Source: an uncultured Draconibacterium sp.
GTDB lineage: Bacteria; Bacteroidota; Bacteroidia; Bacteroidales; Prolixibacteraceae
Direction of reading: 5' to 3'
DNA length: 64,000 nt
NCBI RefSeq assembly: GCF_963675585.1
Contig: NZ_OY776414.1
Span: 1,405,001 to 1,469,000, forward strand
Shown here: positions 44,393 through 54,264 of the stretch, piece after piece
How the letters are laid out: each line of letters opens with the position of its first letter
Numbering within the stretch: the stretch's first letter is position 1
The notes under the pieces: generated by a model
What the model was told of the DNA's origin: nothing
The model's input: only the letters and a program-made list of their open reading frames with translations
The model's database searches: none
Program-made: the position numbers and the translations under genes

Positions 44393-45466
44393 TTAATTAG
44401 CGTTAAGTTTATTTAGTAAATAATGATCTACAAGAACTAAAGCTGCCATTGCTTCCACAATTGGGACAGCTCTTGGTAACACACAAGGATCGTGACGGCC
44501 CTTGGGATTAATTGTAATATTATTTTCGTCTTTATCAATTGTATTTTGTTCTTTTAACAAGGTTGCAATAGGTTTAAACGCCACATTAAAATAAATGTCT
44601 TCGCCGTTAGATATTCCGCCCTGAATTCCGCCTGAATTATTTGTTTTTGTATGAACACCGGCTTCGGTTTTAACAAAAACATCGTTATGTTCTGATCCGC
44701 TTAATTTAGTCCCTTCAAAGCCCGAACCATACTCAAATCCTTTAACAGCATTGATTCCTAACATTGCAAATCCCATATCGGCATGTAGTTTATTAAATAC
44801 AGGTTCTCCCCAACCAGCAGGAACTCCTGTTGCAACACCAGTAATAACACCGCCAACCGTATCATGTTCACGACCTGCCTTCTCAATTCGCAAAATCATT
44901 TCATTTGCGACCTCCGGATCGGGACATCTTACAATGTTTTCTTCGGTTTTCGATAAGTCTAATTCTTTATAATCTTTTGCTAATTTGATTTCGCCAACTT
45001 GCGATACAAAAGCTTGAACAGAGACTCCAACCTGGGCCAATATTTGTTTTGCAATTGCTCCTGCAACAACACGTGCAATTGTTTCACGAGCTGATGAACG
45101 TCCGCCTCCCCTGTGATCGCGTGTACCATATTTTTTAATATAGGTATAATCGGCATGCGAAGGTCTGAAAACATCCTTCAGATCGTTGTAATCGCCCGAA
45201 TGCTGATTTTGGTTCCAGATGGCAAATGCAATGGGTGTCCCCTGGGTTTTTCCCTCAAAAACGCCGGAAAGAAATTCTACTTCATCGGGTTCTTTTCGTT
45301 GAGTTGTAATTTTTGATTGTCCTGGTTTTCTTCGAGTAAGGTCTTTTTGAATTAGATCGATATCAAGTTCTAAACCGGCAGGACAACCATCAATGATTCC
45401 TCCAATACCACGACCGTGTGATTCGCCAAATGAGGTTAGGCGAAATATCTTTCCAAAAGTATTCAT
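44393..45466 (-). CDS. aroC: Chorismate synthase
   Basis: A 357-residue enzyme that converts EPSP to chorismate, the last shared step to aromatic amino acids, using reduced FMN. Signatures are [19 protein letters not shown], the [17 protein letters not shown] loop and the late [18 protein letters not shown]. Length is normal. Transcribed with DUF134; a stem-loop separates it from the upstream slyD gene. Confidence 0.97.
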   Translation of the reverse strand: MNTFGKIFRLTSFGESHGRGIGGIIDGCPAGLELDIDLIQKDLTRRKPGQSKITTQRKEPDEVEFLSGVFEGKTQGTPIAFAIWNQNQHSGDYNDLKDVFRPSHADYTYIKKYGTRDHRGGGRSSARETIARVVAGAIAKQILAQVGVSVQAFVSQVGEIKLAKDYKELDLSKTEENIVRCPDPEVANEMILRIEKAGREHDTVGGVITGVATGVPAGWGEPVFNKLHADMGFAMLGINAVKGFEYGSGFEGTKLSGSEHNDVFVKTEAGVHTKTNNSGGIQGGISNGEDIYFNVAFKPIATLLKEQNTIDKDENNITINPKGRHDPCVLPRAVPIVEAMAALVLVDHYLLNKLNAN

Positions 45467-45481
45467 ATATATAAAGCAAGA

Positions 45482-45514
45482 AACCCCGTTTCCGTTTGAC
45501 TAGAAAACAGGGTT
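45482..45514 (-). terminator. Stem-loop between slyD and aroC
   Basis: AACCCCGTTT (45482-45491) pairs with AAACAGGGTT (45505-45514) through one wobble. On the minus strand it is followed by a weak TTTCTT tract, so it may end or attenuate the slyD transcript. Confidence 0.5.
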
Positions 45515-45548
45515 AAAATAAATAAATTGAACTTATTATCAAAATTTA

Positions 45549-46145
45549 TTAGCAACCGCATCCGCAGCCGCCTCCGCTGTCAGTACCACATGAATCGGTA
45601 CCACACGAATCGGCTCCATCGCCACAGCCGCCACTTCCGCAGCCACAACCACCAGAACCACCTGATAGAATTTGAGCTACTTCTTCGTCAGAAGCTTCGC
45701 GAACTTCAACTACTTTTCCTGAAAAATAAAGATCTTCACCAGCCAGTGGGTGGTTGAAATCCATTTTTACAGCTTCGTCAGTAATTTCAAGTACCAGCCC
45801 ATTCATACGCTGACCGTTGCTACTCATCATTGGTACAGTATTACCAATTTTAATTAATTCGTCGTCGATTTTACCATCTACTAAAAAAACACTTTTTGGA
45901 AGCTCTACAACTGCATCGTTGTTTACTTCTCCATAAGCATCATTTTTATCCAATTTAATTTCAAACTGTTCGTCTTGTTTTAAACCGGCCAATTCAGTTT
46001 CAAACTTTGGTAACATCATTCCTGCACCATACAAAAACTCTAATGGACGCTCGGCAGTTGCCTGCTCGATCATTTCGCCATTTTGGTCATCAACATACAA
46101 ATCGTATGTCAATTTTACCATTTTATATTTTCCTATTTCTAACAT
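45549..46145 (-). CDS. slyD: SlyD-like FKBP-type peptidyl-prolyl isomerase with Cys-rich tail
   Basis: A 198-residue chaperone and prolyl isomerase. The start MLEIGKYKMVKLTYDLYVDD and RPLEFLYGAGMMLPKFE form the FKBP domain, the inserted flap carries DAYGEVNNDAVVELPKSVF, and FNHPLAGEDLYFSGKVVEV closes the domain. The last 38 residues are Gly, Ser and Asp rich with eight cysteines and no histidine, in contrast to the His-rich metal tail of E. coli SlyD; metal binding (zinc, nickel or copper) is probable. It is upstream of aroC. Confidence 0.9.
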   Translation of the reverse strand: MLEIGKYKMVKLTYDLYVDDQNGEMIEQATAERPLEFLYGAGMMLPKFETELAGLKQDEQFEIKLDKNDAYGEVNNDAVVELPKSVFLVDGKIDDELIKIGNTVPMMSSNGQRMNGLVLEITDEAVKMDFNHPLAGEDLYFSGKVVEVREASDEEVAQILSGGSGGCGCGSGGCGDGADSCGTDSCGTDSGGGCGCGC

Positions 46146-46265
46146 ACTTTATTATTTCAGAATAATTTACAATTATAAATTCTTTTACCTAGCCAACAAA
46201 ATACTTTCAACTCTTTTGTCTAATATTAACAATAATTTTTCACCAGAGTTTAATCCAAATAAAAA

Positions 46266-47081
46266 TTATTTGTTCTTAAATATAATTTCCGGTTTTTTAA
46301 TTGCCCGTACTACCAAAAATATTCCGGTAAGTATAAACGGAATACTTAACCACTGTCCCATATTTAGCATCATTCCGGCTTCAAATGCTTCCTGATCTTC
46401 TTTTATAAATTCGATAAAAAAGCGTGCTGAGAACATGAGAATAAAAAAAGCTCCCATTAATAATCCGGGACGATTTTTTGAGCTTGTTCGCCAGTATAAA
46501 TAAGTAAGAATACCAAATGATACGAGATAAGCCAATGCCTCGTAAAGTTGTGTTGGATGTTTGGCTACTATTTCGCCGTTTCTTTCAAAAATTATCCCCC
46601 AGGGCATGGTTGTTTCTATCCCATAAATTTCTGAGTTCATCAGGTTTCCCAAGCGAATAAAAGCAGCCACCAATGCAGTGGGTACTAAAATACGATCGAG
46701 TGTCCACAACATAGTACGCTTGGTGATCAATTTCGAATGTAAAAACATGGCAATTAAAATTCCAATTGCACCACCATGACTGGCCAAACCGCCGTGCCAA
46801 ACTTTAATAATCTCAGCAGGGTTTTGCGAATAATAATCCCAACCGTAAAAGAATACATGACCTAAACGGGCACCAACTACAGTTGCAATTATAATATAAA
46901 AGAAAAGGCTATCGATCCATTTGGAATTTACATTTTCCGACTTCAGCATTTTTTCGCCAATGTAATAGCCAATTAAAAATCCCGAAGCGAAAAGTAAACC
47001 ATACCACCGAACCGATAAAAAACCGAGACTGAAAATTTCAGGATTTACGTTCCAGTGAATAAAACCAAGCAAATTAAGCAT
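46266..47081 (-). CDS. lgt: Prolipoprotein diacylglyceryl transferase
   Basis: A 271-residue inner-membrane enzyme that attaches diacylglycerol to the lipobox Cys of lipoproteins. Key segments are WYGLLFASGFLIGY, the VVGARLGHVFFYGWDYY loop, KVWHGGLASHGGAIGI with the catalytic His, and the signature RLGNLMNSEIYG. Seven membrane helices are expected. It follows secA by 19 bases. Its product matures the many lipoproteins of this window, such as the subtilase and sulfatase. Confidence 0.95.
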   Translation of the reverse strand: MLNLLGFIHWNVNPEIFSLGFLSVRWYGLLFASGFLIGYYIGEKMLKSENVNSKWIDSLFFYIIIATVVGARLGHVFFYGWDYYSQNPAEIIKVWHGGLASHGGAIGILIAMFLHSKLITKRTMLWTLDRILVPTALVAAFIRLGNLMNSEIYGIETTMPWGIIFERNGEIVAKHPTQLYEALAYLVSFGILTYLYWRTSSKNRPGLLMGAFFILMFSARFFIEFIKEDQEAFEAGMMLNMGQWLSIPFILTGIFLVVRAIKKPEIIFKNK

Positions 47082-47100
47082 ACTTCTTATTGTTTTTTAT

Positions 47101-50100
47101 TTACATTCCACCTCTTCCGTGGCATTGTTTGTATTTTTTACCACTACCACACGGACAAGGATCGTTTCGTCCTACATGCTTCTCAACTTTTACCGGCTGT
47201 GGTTTCGAACGTTCCTGTGTTTGAGTATTTGCACCCTCCATAGCATTTTCAGCTCCCGGAAGTTCCGATTTTTGAGTTTTGTAACGACTCATATCTACTT
47301 TTCTGCGAGCCTCAGCTTCGCGCACCTGATCAGGACTCTGAATAGGAATCTGTCCTTTCATCAAAGTAGAAACCACATCTTTATTTACCTTATCAACCAG
47401 TACTTTAAATAAATTGAAAGATTCAAACTTATAAATTAACAGAGGATCTTTTTGCTCGTAAGTAGCATTCTGTACCGATTGTTTCAAATCGTCCATTTCT
47501 CTTAACTGCTCTTTCCAACCTTCATCAATGGTATTAAGTACAATTTGTTTTTGATACGATTTTACAAGCTCTTTCCCTTTGTTTTCATATGCTTTTTCGA
47601 GGTTACAAACAATTTGGAATACACGTTTACCATCGGTTATCGGAACTACAATGTTCTTGTAAACTTCTTTTTTGGTTTCGTATACATTTTTAATTACAGG
47701 ATACGCCTGTTTCGAAATCGCCTCTACTTTGCGATTGTATCCGGCAATCATTTTCTCGTATAAACGTTCAGAAATTTCGGCCGGTTTTAAACTTTTGAAC
47801 TCTTCGGCACCAATAGGCGATTCCATCGAAAGCAAGCGCATCAGTTCCATGTTAAAGTCTTCAAAAGTATCCGAACCATGGTATTCATTTACCAGTTCCT
47901 CCACCGAATCGTACATCATGTTCAGTACATCCACTTCCAAACGTTCTCCAAACAAAGCGTGTCTGCGTTTTTTGTAAATCACCTCACGTTGCGAATTCAT
48001 TACATCGTCGTATTCCAGTAATCGCTTACGAATACCAAAGTTGTTTTCTTCCACTTTTTTCTGAGCACGTTCAATCGATTTTGAAATCATGGAGTGTTGA
48101 ATAACTTCTCCATCTTCCAATCCCAGCTTGTCCATAACTCCTGAAATACGGTCAGATCCAAACAAACGCATCAAATCGTCTTCCAGCGACACATAAAACT
48201 GCGAAGATCCCGGATCTCCCTGACGTCCTGCACGACCTCGCAGCTGTCTGTCAACACGTCTGGAGTCATGACGCTCGGTACCAATAATTGCAAGACCACC
48301 GGCCTTTTTAACCTCTTCGGTAAGTTTAATATCGGTACCACGACCGGCCATGTTTGTAGCAATAGTTACCGTTCCTGCCCTACCGGCTTCAGCCACAATG
48401 TCGGCTTCGCGAGCATGTAATTTCGCGTTCAGTACATTGTGTTTAATCCCTTTTATTTTGAGCATTCGGCTTAATAGCTCCGAAATTTCAACCGAAGTTG
48501 TACCCACCAAAACGGGGCGACCGGCATGGTGCAATTTTACAATTTCGTCGCTTACAGCATTGTATTTTTCGCGTTTGGTTTTGTAAACCAAATCTTGTCT
48601 GTCATCTCTAACAATTGGTCGGTTTGTAGGAATTACCACAACCTCCAACTTATAAATGTCCCATAATTCACCTGCCTCAGTTTCAGCAGTACCAGTCATA
48701 CCGGCAAGTTTATGATACATTCTAAAATAATTCTGTAATGTAATGGTAGCAAAAGTTTGTGTGGCAGCTTCCACCTTTACGTTTTCTTTTGCCTCAATTG
48801 CCTGGTGCAATCCGTCGGAATAACGGCGGCCTTCCATAATACGGCCTGTTTGTTCATCAACAATTTTAACCTTGTTGTCAATTACCACATACTCCACATC
48901 TTTTTCGAACATGGTGTAAGCCTTAAACAATTGGTTTATAGTATGAACCCTTTCTGATTTAATTGAATAATCCTGCAATAAACGATCTTTCTCATCCTGA
49001 ATTTTATCAGGCGCCAAACCAGAGTTTTCCAATTCTGCAATTTTTCCTCCCATATCAGGCAGAACAAAAAATTCTGAATCTTCAAAACCTTTCGAGATAA
49101 GATCAATTCCTTTATCCGTTAATTCAACCGAATTTTGTTTTTCTTCGATGATAAAATAAAGCGGATCGGTAACAATATGCATGTTTTTACTGTTCTCCTG
49201 CATATATAAATTCTCCGTTTTCTGAAGAATCGCCCGCATCCCTTCTTCGCTCAGGAATTTGATAATCGATTTATTTTTGGGTAAACCTTTGTGTGCACGA
49301 AGCAATAATAAGCCACCTTCCTTTTTCTCATCGGCTGTGGCATTTGGATTTGTCAGCAGTTTTTTAGCATCGATAAATATTCTATTTACCAACTCGCGCT
49401 GAACCCGGTACAATTTTTCAACATAACCTTTAAGTTCCTCAAATTGCTGATTTTCGCCCTTTGGCACCGGTCCCGAGATAATAAGCGGAGTACGCGCATC
49501 ATCAACAAGAACAGAGTCAACTTCATCGACAATGGCATAATGATGTTTGCGTTGAACTAAATCTTCAGGATTTATTGACATATTGTCACGCAAGTAGTCG
49601 AAACCAAACTCGTTGTTTGTACCAAAAGTAATATCCGAATTATAAGCTTTGCGTCTGTCTTCCGAATTGGGCTGATGTTTATCAATACAATCAACCGACA
49701 AACCATGGAATTCGTACATTGGCCCCATCCACTCAGCATCACGTTTCGACAGGTAATCATTCACCGTTACCACGTGTACTCCCCTACGGGTTAAAGCGTT
49801 AAGAAAAACAGGTAGTGTAGCTACCAAAGTTTTTCCTTCACCGGTTGCCATCTCTGCAATATTACCGTTGTGAAGTACAATACCACCAATTAGCTGCACA
49901 TCGTAATGTACCATATTCCAGGTAACTTCTGTTCCGCCGGCAATCCAGGTATTACTCCAAATGGCTTTTTCACCATTAATTACGATACTGTTCCGTGTGG
50001 TCGACAAGTCTTTATCAAAATCGTTGGCAATTACCTCAATGCTGGCATTTTCGGCAAACCTGCGTGCTGTATCTTTAATAACAGCAAAGGCAGTTGGAAG

Positions 50101-50421
50101 AATTTCAGCTAAAACTTCTTCCAGTTTTTCATCAATTCGCTCTTCCAGCTTATCAATTTGCTCGTAAAATTTTTCACTGTCCTGAATATCTGCTTCTTCA
50201 GCCTTTATTTTCAGAGCTGCAATTTCATCTTCTTCAGGTTTTATACGTTCAGCAATAATCTGCTTCAATTTTGCCGATTCTTCTCTTAACCCATCGTGTG
50301 AAAGTTTCAGAATACGATCGTATTCAATTTTGATTTTTTCTACAATAGGACTTACTTCTTTTATATCGCGTTCCGATTTATTTCCAAGTATCTTTCCAAG
50401 TAATTTGCTAACAAAAGCCAT
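47101..50421 (-). CDS. secA: Protein translocase subunit SecA
   Basis: A 1106-residue ATPase that drives export through SecYEG. It shows Walker [35 protein letters not shown], the preprotein cross-linking domain, [12 protein letters not shown] in the second nucleotide domain, [15 protein letters not shown] and the zinc SEC-C tail [18 protein letters not shown]. Bacteroidota SecA is longer than the 900 residues of E. coli because of an insert in the region of 300-420, and this one agrees. A likely -7 element TAAATTTG is at 50460-50467 on the minus strand. lgt follows. Confidence 0.97.
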   Translation of the reverse strand: MAFVSKLLGKILGNKSERDIKEVSPIVEKIKIEYDRILKLSHDGLREESAKLKQIIAERIKPEEDEIAALKIKAEEADIQDSEKFYEQIDKLEERIDEKLEEVLAEILPTAFAVIKDTARRFAENASIEVIANDFDKDLSTTRNSIVINGEKAIWSNTWIAGGTEVTWNMVHYDVQLIGGIVLHNGNIAEMATGEGKTLVATLPVFLNALTRRGVHVVTVNDYLSKRDAEWMGPMYEFHGLSVDCIDKHQPNSEDRRKAYNSDITFGTNNEFGFDYLRDNMSINPEDLVQRKHHYAIVDEVDSVLVDDARTPLIISGPVPKGENQQFEELKGYVEKLYRVQRELVNRIFIDAKKLLTNPNATADEKKEGGLLLLRAHKGLPKNKSIIKFLSEEGMRAILQKTENLYMQENSKNMHIVTDPLYFIIEEKQNSVELTDKGIDLISKGFEDSEFFVLPDMGGKIAELENSGLAPDKIQDEKDRLLQDYSIKSERVHTINQLFKAYTMFEKDVEYVVIDNKVKIVDEQTGRIMEGRRYSDGLHQAIEAKENVKVEAATQTFATITLQNYFRMYHKLAGMTGTAETEAGELWDIYKLEVVVIPTNRPIVRDDRQDLVYKTKREKYNAVSDEIVKLHHAGRPVLVGTTSVEISELLSRMLKIKGIKHNVLNAKLHAREADIVAEAGRAGTVTIATNMAGRGTDIKLTEEVKKAGGLAIIGTERHDSRRVDRQLRGRAGRQGDPGSSQFYVSLEDDLMRLFGSDRISGVMDKLGLEDGEVIQHSMISKSIERAQKKVEENNFGIRKRLLEYDDVMNSQREVIYKKRRHALFGERLEVDVLNMMYDSVEELVNEYHGSDTFEDFNMELMRLLSMESPIGAEEFKSLKPAEISERLYEKMIAGYNRKVEAISKQAYPVIKNVYETKKEVYKNIVVPITDGKRVFQIVCNLEKAYENKGKELVKSYQKQIVLNTIDEGWKEQLREMDDLKQSVQNATYEQKDPLLIYKFESFNLFKVLVDKVNKDVVSTLMKGQIPIQSPDQVREAEARRKVDMSRYKTQKSELPGAENAMEGANTQTQERSKPQPVKVEKHVGRNDPCPCGSGKKYKQCHGRGGM

Positions 50422-50619
50422 ATGTAATAATGTGTTAATTCGAAAAATTATAACCAGCGCAAATTTAATTAAATGTACAGGCTAAAAAAACTATTGAAAT
50501 ACTAATTACTAATAATTGTGCCAAATGTTATAATACTTATTCATGAGACAGTATTTCCGATAAAACAGGACAAATACTGACATTATCGACAATTTGAGGG
50601 CGATATTATTAGTTTTATC

Positions 50620-50627
50620 TATTTTTG
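50620..50627 (+). promoter_or_regulatory. -7 promoter element of the small CxxC protein gene
   Basis: TATTTTTG lies 19 bases before the ATG at 50647 and matches TAnnTTTG. Confidence 0.45.
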
Positions 50628-50646
50628 CAGCATACAATATTTAAAG

Positions 50647-50829
50647 ATGGGAAGTATTAAAGACACTTGTTTTGTTTGTAAAATAGGAATTACTCCGGAA
50701 ACATCGGTTTTAAATCAGGTTGTTAATATGCCTGTTTGTTTGGATTGCCATGGCAGCGAAAATGAAAAGAAGGAAGAGAAGGAAGTTTTGGAAAGCCTGG
50801 CTGACGGTTTTGTTTGTGGTTGCATTTAA
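50647..50829 (+). CDS. Small CxxC protein (zinc-ribbon-like)
   Basis: A 60-residue soluble protein with CFVCK near residue 8 and CLDCH near residue 32, a paired-CxxC arrangement that would suit one zinc site, followed by an acidic Lys/Glu helix and the C-terminus ADGFVCGCI with two further cysteines. I do not recognise a named family. A -7 element, a good start and divergence from secA support a real gene. Convergent with the first secreted paralog. Confidence 0.7.
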   Translation: MGSIKDTCFVCKIGITPETSVLNQVVNMPVCLDCHGSENEKKEEKEVLESLADGFVCGCI

Positions 50830-50841
50830 TACAAACAGAAA

Positions 50842-50863
50842 GGACCGCAGTAAACTACGGCCC
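50842..50863. terminator. Short imperfect stem-loop between convergent genes
   Basis: GG-CCG-AGT pairs with ACT-CGG-CC around single mismatches (50842-50863), downstream of the small CxxC gene and of the minus-strand secreted protein gene. It may be a weak bidirectional terminator. Confidence 0.35.
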
Positions 50864-50887
50864 CTTCTACATCTAATTTTTTTCTGT

Positions 50888-51358
50888 TTAATTTAACAAG
50901 TGAGTGTATCCATCATTCACAAGTAAGGGCAAATAACTTGCAATTAAACCCACTGCCATTTTATCGTCAACTTTATTAGGTGTAATCACCTGCTGACGAG
51001 CCAATTCATCTTTACTAATTACTGCATTTGTTATTTTTCTAGGTACATCACACCACGATCTGCGTGTTTCTTTAGCACCAAATCCATCAACTGTAGTGGC
51101 ATAACTTACTTCAAAATGTTTTGAATGTACAACATATTCAACTCCTTCCAGAGTTTTTCGTTTTACTATAGTTACCGGCTCTTCATTGGCACTGTAACTT
51201 ACGGTCCATAATGCTTTCACTTCTTTTCCCATGTGCAAGTTATTTAACTCCTCAATTTCATACGCTTTAAACTCGGTACGTAAACCGGTGGCATTTGCTG
51301 ATAACGACACAAGAAAGAATGCTGCTAAAAGAACGATTGCAAAATTTAATTTTTTCAT
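50888..51358 (-). CDS. Secreted protein of unknown function, paralog 1
   Basis: A 156-residue exported protein with a signal peptide ending SANA (residue 23). The mature part has alternating hydrophobic strands (ALWTVSYS, VTIVKRKTLEGVEYVV) and a single cysteine in SWCDVPRKI. The C-terminus is VNDGYTHLLN. It aligns without gaps with the next gene, 90 of 137 residues identical from SANA on by hand count. I do not recognise a family. It is probably an extracytoplasmic beta-rich domain. An upstream box shared with the paralog suggests common control. Confidence 0.75.
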   Translation of the reverse strand: MKKLNFAIVLLAAFFLVSLSANATGLRTEFKAYEIEELNNLHMGKEVKALWTVSYSANEEPVTIVKRKTLEGVEYVVHSKHFEVSYATTVDGFGAKETRRSWCDVPRKITNAVISKDELARQQVITPNKVDDKMAVGLIASYLPLLVNDGYTHLLN

Positions 51359-51442
51359 GACTTTAATTTTTTAGTTTTCGTTAAAATGTTTTCTGTTTTC
51401 AAAGTATATGTACTCTATGGACGTAGTGATTACACATTTCGT

Positions 51443-51473
51443 GACATGTAAAATCGCTGCTTAAAAACACAGA
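51443..51473 (-). promoter_or_regulatory. Conserved upstream box of secreted paralog 1
   Basis: The plus-strand segment ACATGTAA...TGCTTaAAAACAC at 51444-51470, with GACGTA about 25 bases before it, recurs upstream of paralog 2 at the same relative place. It lies about 90 bases from the start codon, further than a usual core promoter, and may be an activator or regulator site. Confidence 0.45.
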
Positions 51474-51700
51474 TCATTGGTAGAAAAAAGTTGTATTTTA
51501 TAATTTCAAAGAAAACCGGAATTAAACCTTTAATTTAACACAATTAAAGCCTAAATACTTACAATTTCATCAATTAAAACACGCTTCGCTTTCAGTTCAA
51601 CCATTAAGAAAAACACATTAAAGTATTTTTTTGCCAATTTAATCGACAAAATCGCCCCGTTTAACTGAATTATTTTTCTCGCTTTCAGAAAATCGGGCAT
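51474..51700. other. AT-rich spacer between the tandem paralogs
   Basis: No open frame, repeat or RNA signature is visible between the upstream box of paralog 1 and the terminator of paralog 2. Confidence 0.5.
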
Positions 51701-51725
51701 AAAAAAACCGCGATTAACGCGGTTT
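51701..51725 (-). terminator. Intrinsic terminator of secreted paralog 2
   Basis: AAACCGCG (51705-51712) pairs with CGCGGTTT (51718-51725) with a 5-base loop; on the minus strand it is followed by a seven-T run (complement of 51701-51707). It is 22 bases past the stop codon. Confidence 0.85.
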
Positions 51726-51747
51726 CAAAAAATTATAAGGCTACAAC

Positions 51748-52218
51748 CTAATTTAACAAGTGGGTATAACCATCGTTAATTAAATCAGGTAAATAATTTG
51801 CGATTAGAGCCAATGCCTGTTTGTCATCTACTTTTTTAGGTGTAATTATTTTCTGATTGGCCAACTCTTTTTTGCTGATTACAGCATTGTTAATTTTTTT
51901 GGGAACGTTGCACCATGCAGATCTCGTTTCTTTCACGCCAAAGCCATTAACTGTAGCAACATAGCTTACTGCAAAAAAGTTAGTTTGTACGGTGTACTCA
52001 ATTCCATCCAATGTTTTACGTTTAACAACGGTAACCGGAGTTTCGTCGTTACTATAACTTAAAGTCCAAATAGCTTGTACATTTTTACCTACATGAATAT
52101 CCTGCACCATCGCAATTTCAAACTCTTTAAACTCAGTGCGTATTCCGCTGGCATTTGCCGAAAAAGTTGCTAAAATTAATCCAACTACTAAAACTGTTAC
52201 ATAACTTAAATTTTTCAT
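51748..52218 (-). CDS. Secreted protein of unknown function, paralog 2
   Basis: A 156-residue exported protein, the same length as its neighbour. The signal peptide ends SANA. Conserved features shared with paralog 1 are SGIRTEFKEFEI, PVTVVKRKTLDGIEY, the single cysteine in AWCNVPKKI, NNAVISKKELA and the C-terminus INDGYTHLLN. A TTG at 52227 in frame adds three codons, but the ATG at 52218 matches the paralog start. Both genes seem to arise from a tandem duplication and each has its own terminator or spacing, so they are separate transcripts. Function unknown. Confidence 0.75.
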   Translation of the reverse strand: MKNLSYVTVLVVGLILATFSANASGIRTEFKEFEIAMVQDIHVGKNVQAIWTLSYSNDETPVTVVKRKTLDGIEYTVQTNFFAVSYVATVNGFGVKETRSAWCNVPKKINNAVISKKELANQKIITPKKVDDKQALALIANYLPDLINDGYTHLLN

Positions 52219-52301
52219 CACTTTCAATTTTACTGGTTAAACATTTTGTTTCATTCTGTTTTCTAAATCGGCTGCAAATGACGTACTTTTTTTTACATTC
52301 A

Positions 52302-52330
52302 ACATGTAATAATTCATGCTTTAAAACACA
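52302..52330 (-). promoter_or_regulatory. Conserved upstream box of secreted paralog 2
   Basis: ACATGTAATAATTCATGCTT followed by TAAAACACA at 52302-52330 resembles the box upstream of paralog 1; a GACGTA again stands about 25 bases before it. The distance to the start codon is about 85 bases. Confidence 0.45.
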
Positions 52331-52490
52331 TCAAAACAAATCATAACACATTGATATTTAAGTTCTTTAAGCAATAAACTCATCTAGCAATCTTTTTTAC
52401 CAAAAAGCAATTCTTTAGCTTTAAAAGTGAAAGTAATTCAGTATTTTTACTTTCACTTTTAATTCAATAGATTATCAAAAAAATTGCATT

Positions 52491-53018
52491 ATGGATTTTT
52501 CAGAACTGATTAATTCCCGTTTCTCTGTTAGAAAATACAAAAATACTCCCATTGAAGTAGGTAAGCTCATTAAGGTTTTGGAAGCCGGACAAGCTGCCCC
52601 TTCTGCCGTTAACTTTCAGCCCTGGCATTTTATTGTAATAAATGAACCCCATCAACTTGCTCAAATACAGAATACGTATCAACGCGAATGGATAAAACAG
52701 GCACCGGTAATTTTTGTAGTTTGTTCAGATCATTCCGTGTCATGGAAAAGGAATACCGATGGAAAAGATTCGGCTGATATCGATGTTGCTATTGCAGTTG
52801 ATCATATGACTTTAATGGCCACCGAACTCGGATTAGGTACTTGCTGGGTTTGTAATTTTGATGTAAACAAAGTTTCGGAGCTACTCGAACTACCCAAACA
52901 TATTGAACCTTGTGTTTTGCTGCCAATAGGTTACCCGGTTGCAGAAACAGGAGTTAAAAAACGCAAAAGTCTGTCCGAAATAGTTCATCAAAACAAATTT
53001 GGGAATACCTTTAGCTAA
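52491..53018 (+). CDS. Nitroreductase family protein
   Basis: A 175-residue FMN-dependent oxidoreductase. SRFSVRKYKNTPIE near residue 9 gives the FMN phosphate-binding Arg-Ser-x-Arg type motif, APSAVNFQPWHFIVI the next FMN loop and ELGLGTCWVCNFD the third. The last residues are Lys and Asn rich. The natural substrate is unknown. Its stop overlaps the stop of the convergent aminotransferase gene by eight bases, so no terminator separates them. Confidence 0.88.
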   Translation: MDFSELINSRFSVRKYKNTPIEVGKLIKVLEAGQAAPSAVNFQPWHFIVINEPHQLAQIQNTYQREWIKQAPVIFVVCSDHSVSWKRNTDGKDSADIDVAIAVDHMTLMATELGLGTCWVCNFDVNKVSELLELPKHIEPCVLLPIGYPVAETGVKKRKSLSEIVHQNKFGNTFS

Positions 53019-54156
53019 AATTATCGGCGAGATACTTTTCCAGCCGATCCATTCCTTTTTTAATATTTTCGATGGAATTTGCGTAAGAAAAACGTATAAA
53101 ACCTTCCCCATTTTCACCAAAATCAATTCCGGGAGTAACTCCAACGTGTGCTTTTTCCAACACATCAAATGCAAATTTATAGCTGTCGTTTGATAAATGT
53201 TTGATATTTACAAACACGTAAAAAGCTCCGGTTGGTTCAACTTTAATCGAAAATCCCATTTGCTTCAAACGTTGTATTAAATACTCACGACGTTTGCCGT
53301 AGGTTTGTCGCATTTGCTCCACCTCAGCATCAGCCGATTTTAACGCCTCTATTCCGGCTCGCTGAGCAGTTGAACTGGCGCAAATAAAGAGATTTTGCTG
53401 CAGTTTTTGCATGCTACGAACATATTCCTTTGGAGCAATAACATAACCCAAACGAAGTCCTGTCATTGCGTATAACTTTGAGAATCCACTTAGAACAAAA
53501 GCCTTATCAGTTACTTCAAGTATTGAATGTGCCCGGTCGTTGTAAACCAAACCATGATAGATTTCGTCAGAAATTATTGGGATATTAAACTCGTTCAGTT
53601 CCTGCATCACTTCTAGCGAAAGCAAGTTTCCCGTTGGATTCATCGGACTGTTAATCATTATTCCTTTTGTACGGTCAGAAAGCCGTTTTTTTATTTCACT
53701 GCTGCGGTACTGAAAACCATCTTCCTCATACACAGGCACACGAACGGGCTTTGCATCAATAAACTTTATAAAATTGGAATAACAGGCATATCCCGGATCC
53801 GAAAGAATGATTTCGTCACCCACTTCGCACAAAACTCCGAGTGTGAGTAAAATGGCAGGCGAACTTCCGGACGTTACGATAATCTGATCAGGAGAAACCG
53901 CCGCGCCATATTCATTCATGTATTTTATTGCTATTTGTTCGCGTAATTCAGGATCGCCCAGACTATGCGTATAATGTGTACGGCCCTCAGAAAATGCATT
54001 TTGAACAGCTTTTGAAACACAAGATGGTACATTAAAATCAGGCTCGCCTACTTCAAGATGTACAACATCAATCCCTTTTTTCTCCATTTCCGCAGCCTTT
54101 TCCAAAACTTCCATAACAATAAATGGAGTAATCTCCTTCGCCTTTTGAGTAATCAT
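53011..54156 (-). CDS. Pyridoxal-phosphate aminotransferase class I/II
   Basis: A 381-residue fold-type I enzyme. The Schiff-base lysine is Lys227 in VLSGFSKLYAMTGLRLGY. Other motifs are HLEVGEPDFNVP, SPMNPTGN and ISDEIYHGLVY. The protein groups with aspartate/aromatic aminotransferases of the bacterial Igamma type; the precise substrate cannot be told. It is the sole gene of its unit, convergent with the nitroreductase gene. Confidence 0.87.
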   Translation of the reverse strand: MITQKAKEITPFIVMEVLEKAAEMEKKGIDVVHLEVGEPDFNVPSCVSKAVQNAFSEGRTHYTHSLGDPELREQIAIKYMNEYGAAVSPDQIIVTSGSSPAILLTLGVLCEVGDEIILSDPGYACYSNFIKFIDAKPVRVPVYEEDGFQYRSSEIKKRLSDRTKGIMINSPMNPTGNLLSLEVMQELNEFNIPIISDEIYHGLVYNDRAHSILEVTDKAFVLSGFSKLYAMTGLRLGYVIAPKEYVRSMQKLQQNLFICASSTAQRAGIEALKSADAEVEQMRQTYGKRREYLIQRLKQMGFSIKVEPTGAFYVFVNIKHLSNDSYKFAFDVLEKAHVGVTPGIDFGENGEGFIRFSYANSIENIKKGMDRLEKYLADNFS

Positions 54157-54264
54157 TCGAGTCAGATATTTGGTTTTGCTGCTAATGTAAACATTCGCAC
54201 AAATTCATACAATGTACTTACTCATAATTTAAGGTAAAATAGAAAAAGTGAAGTGCTTTTCTTT

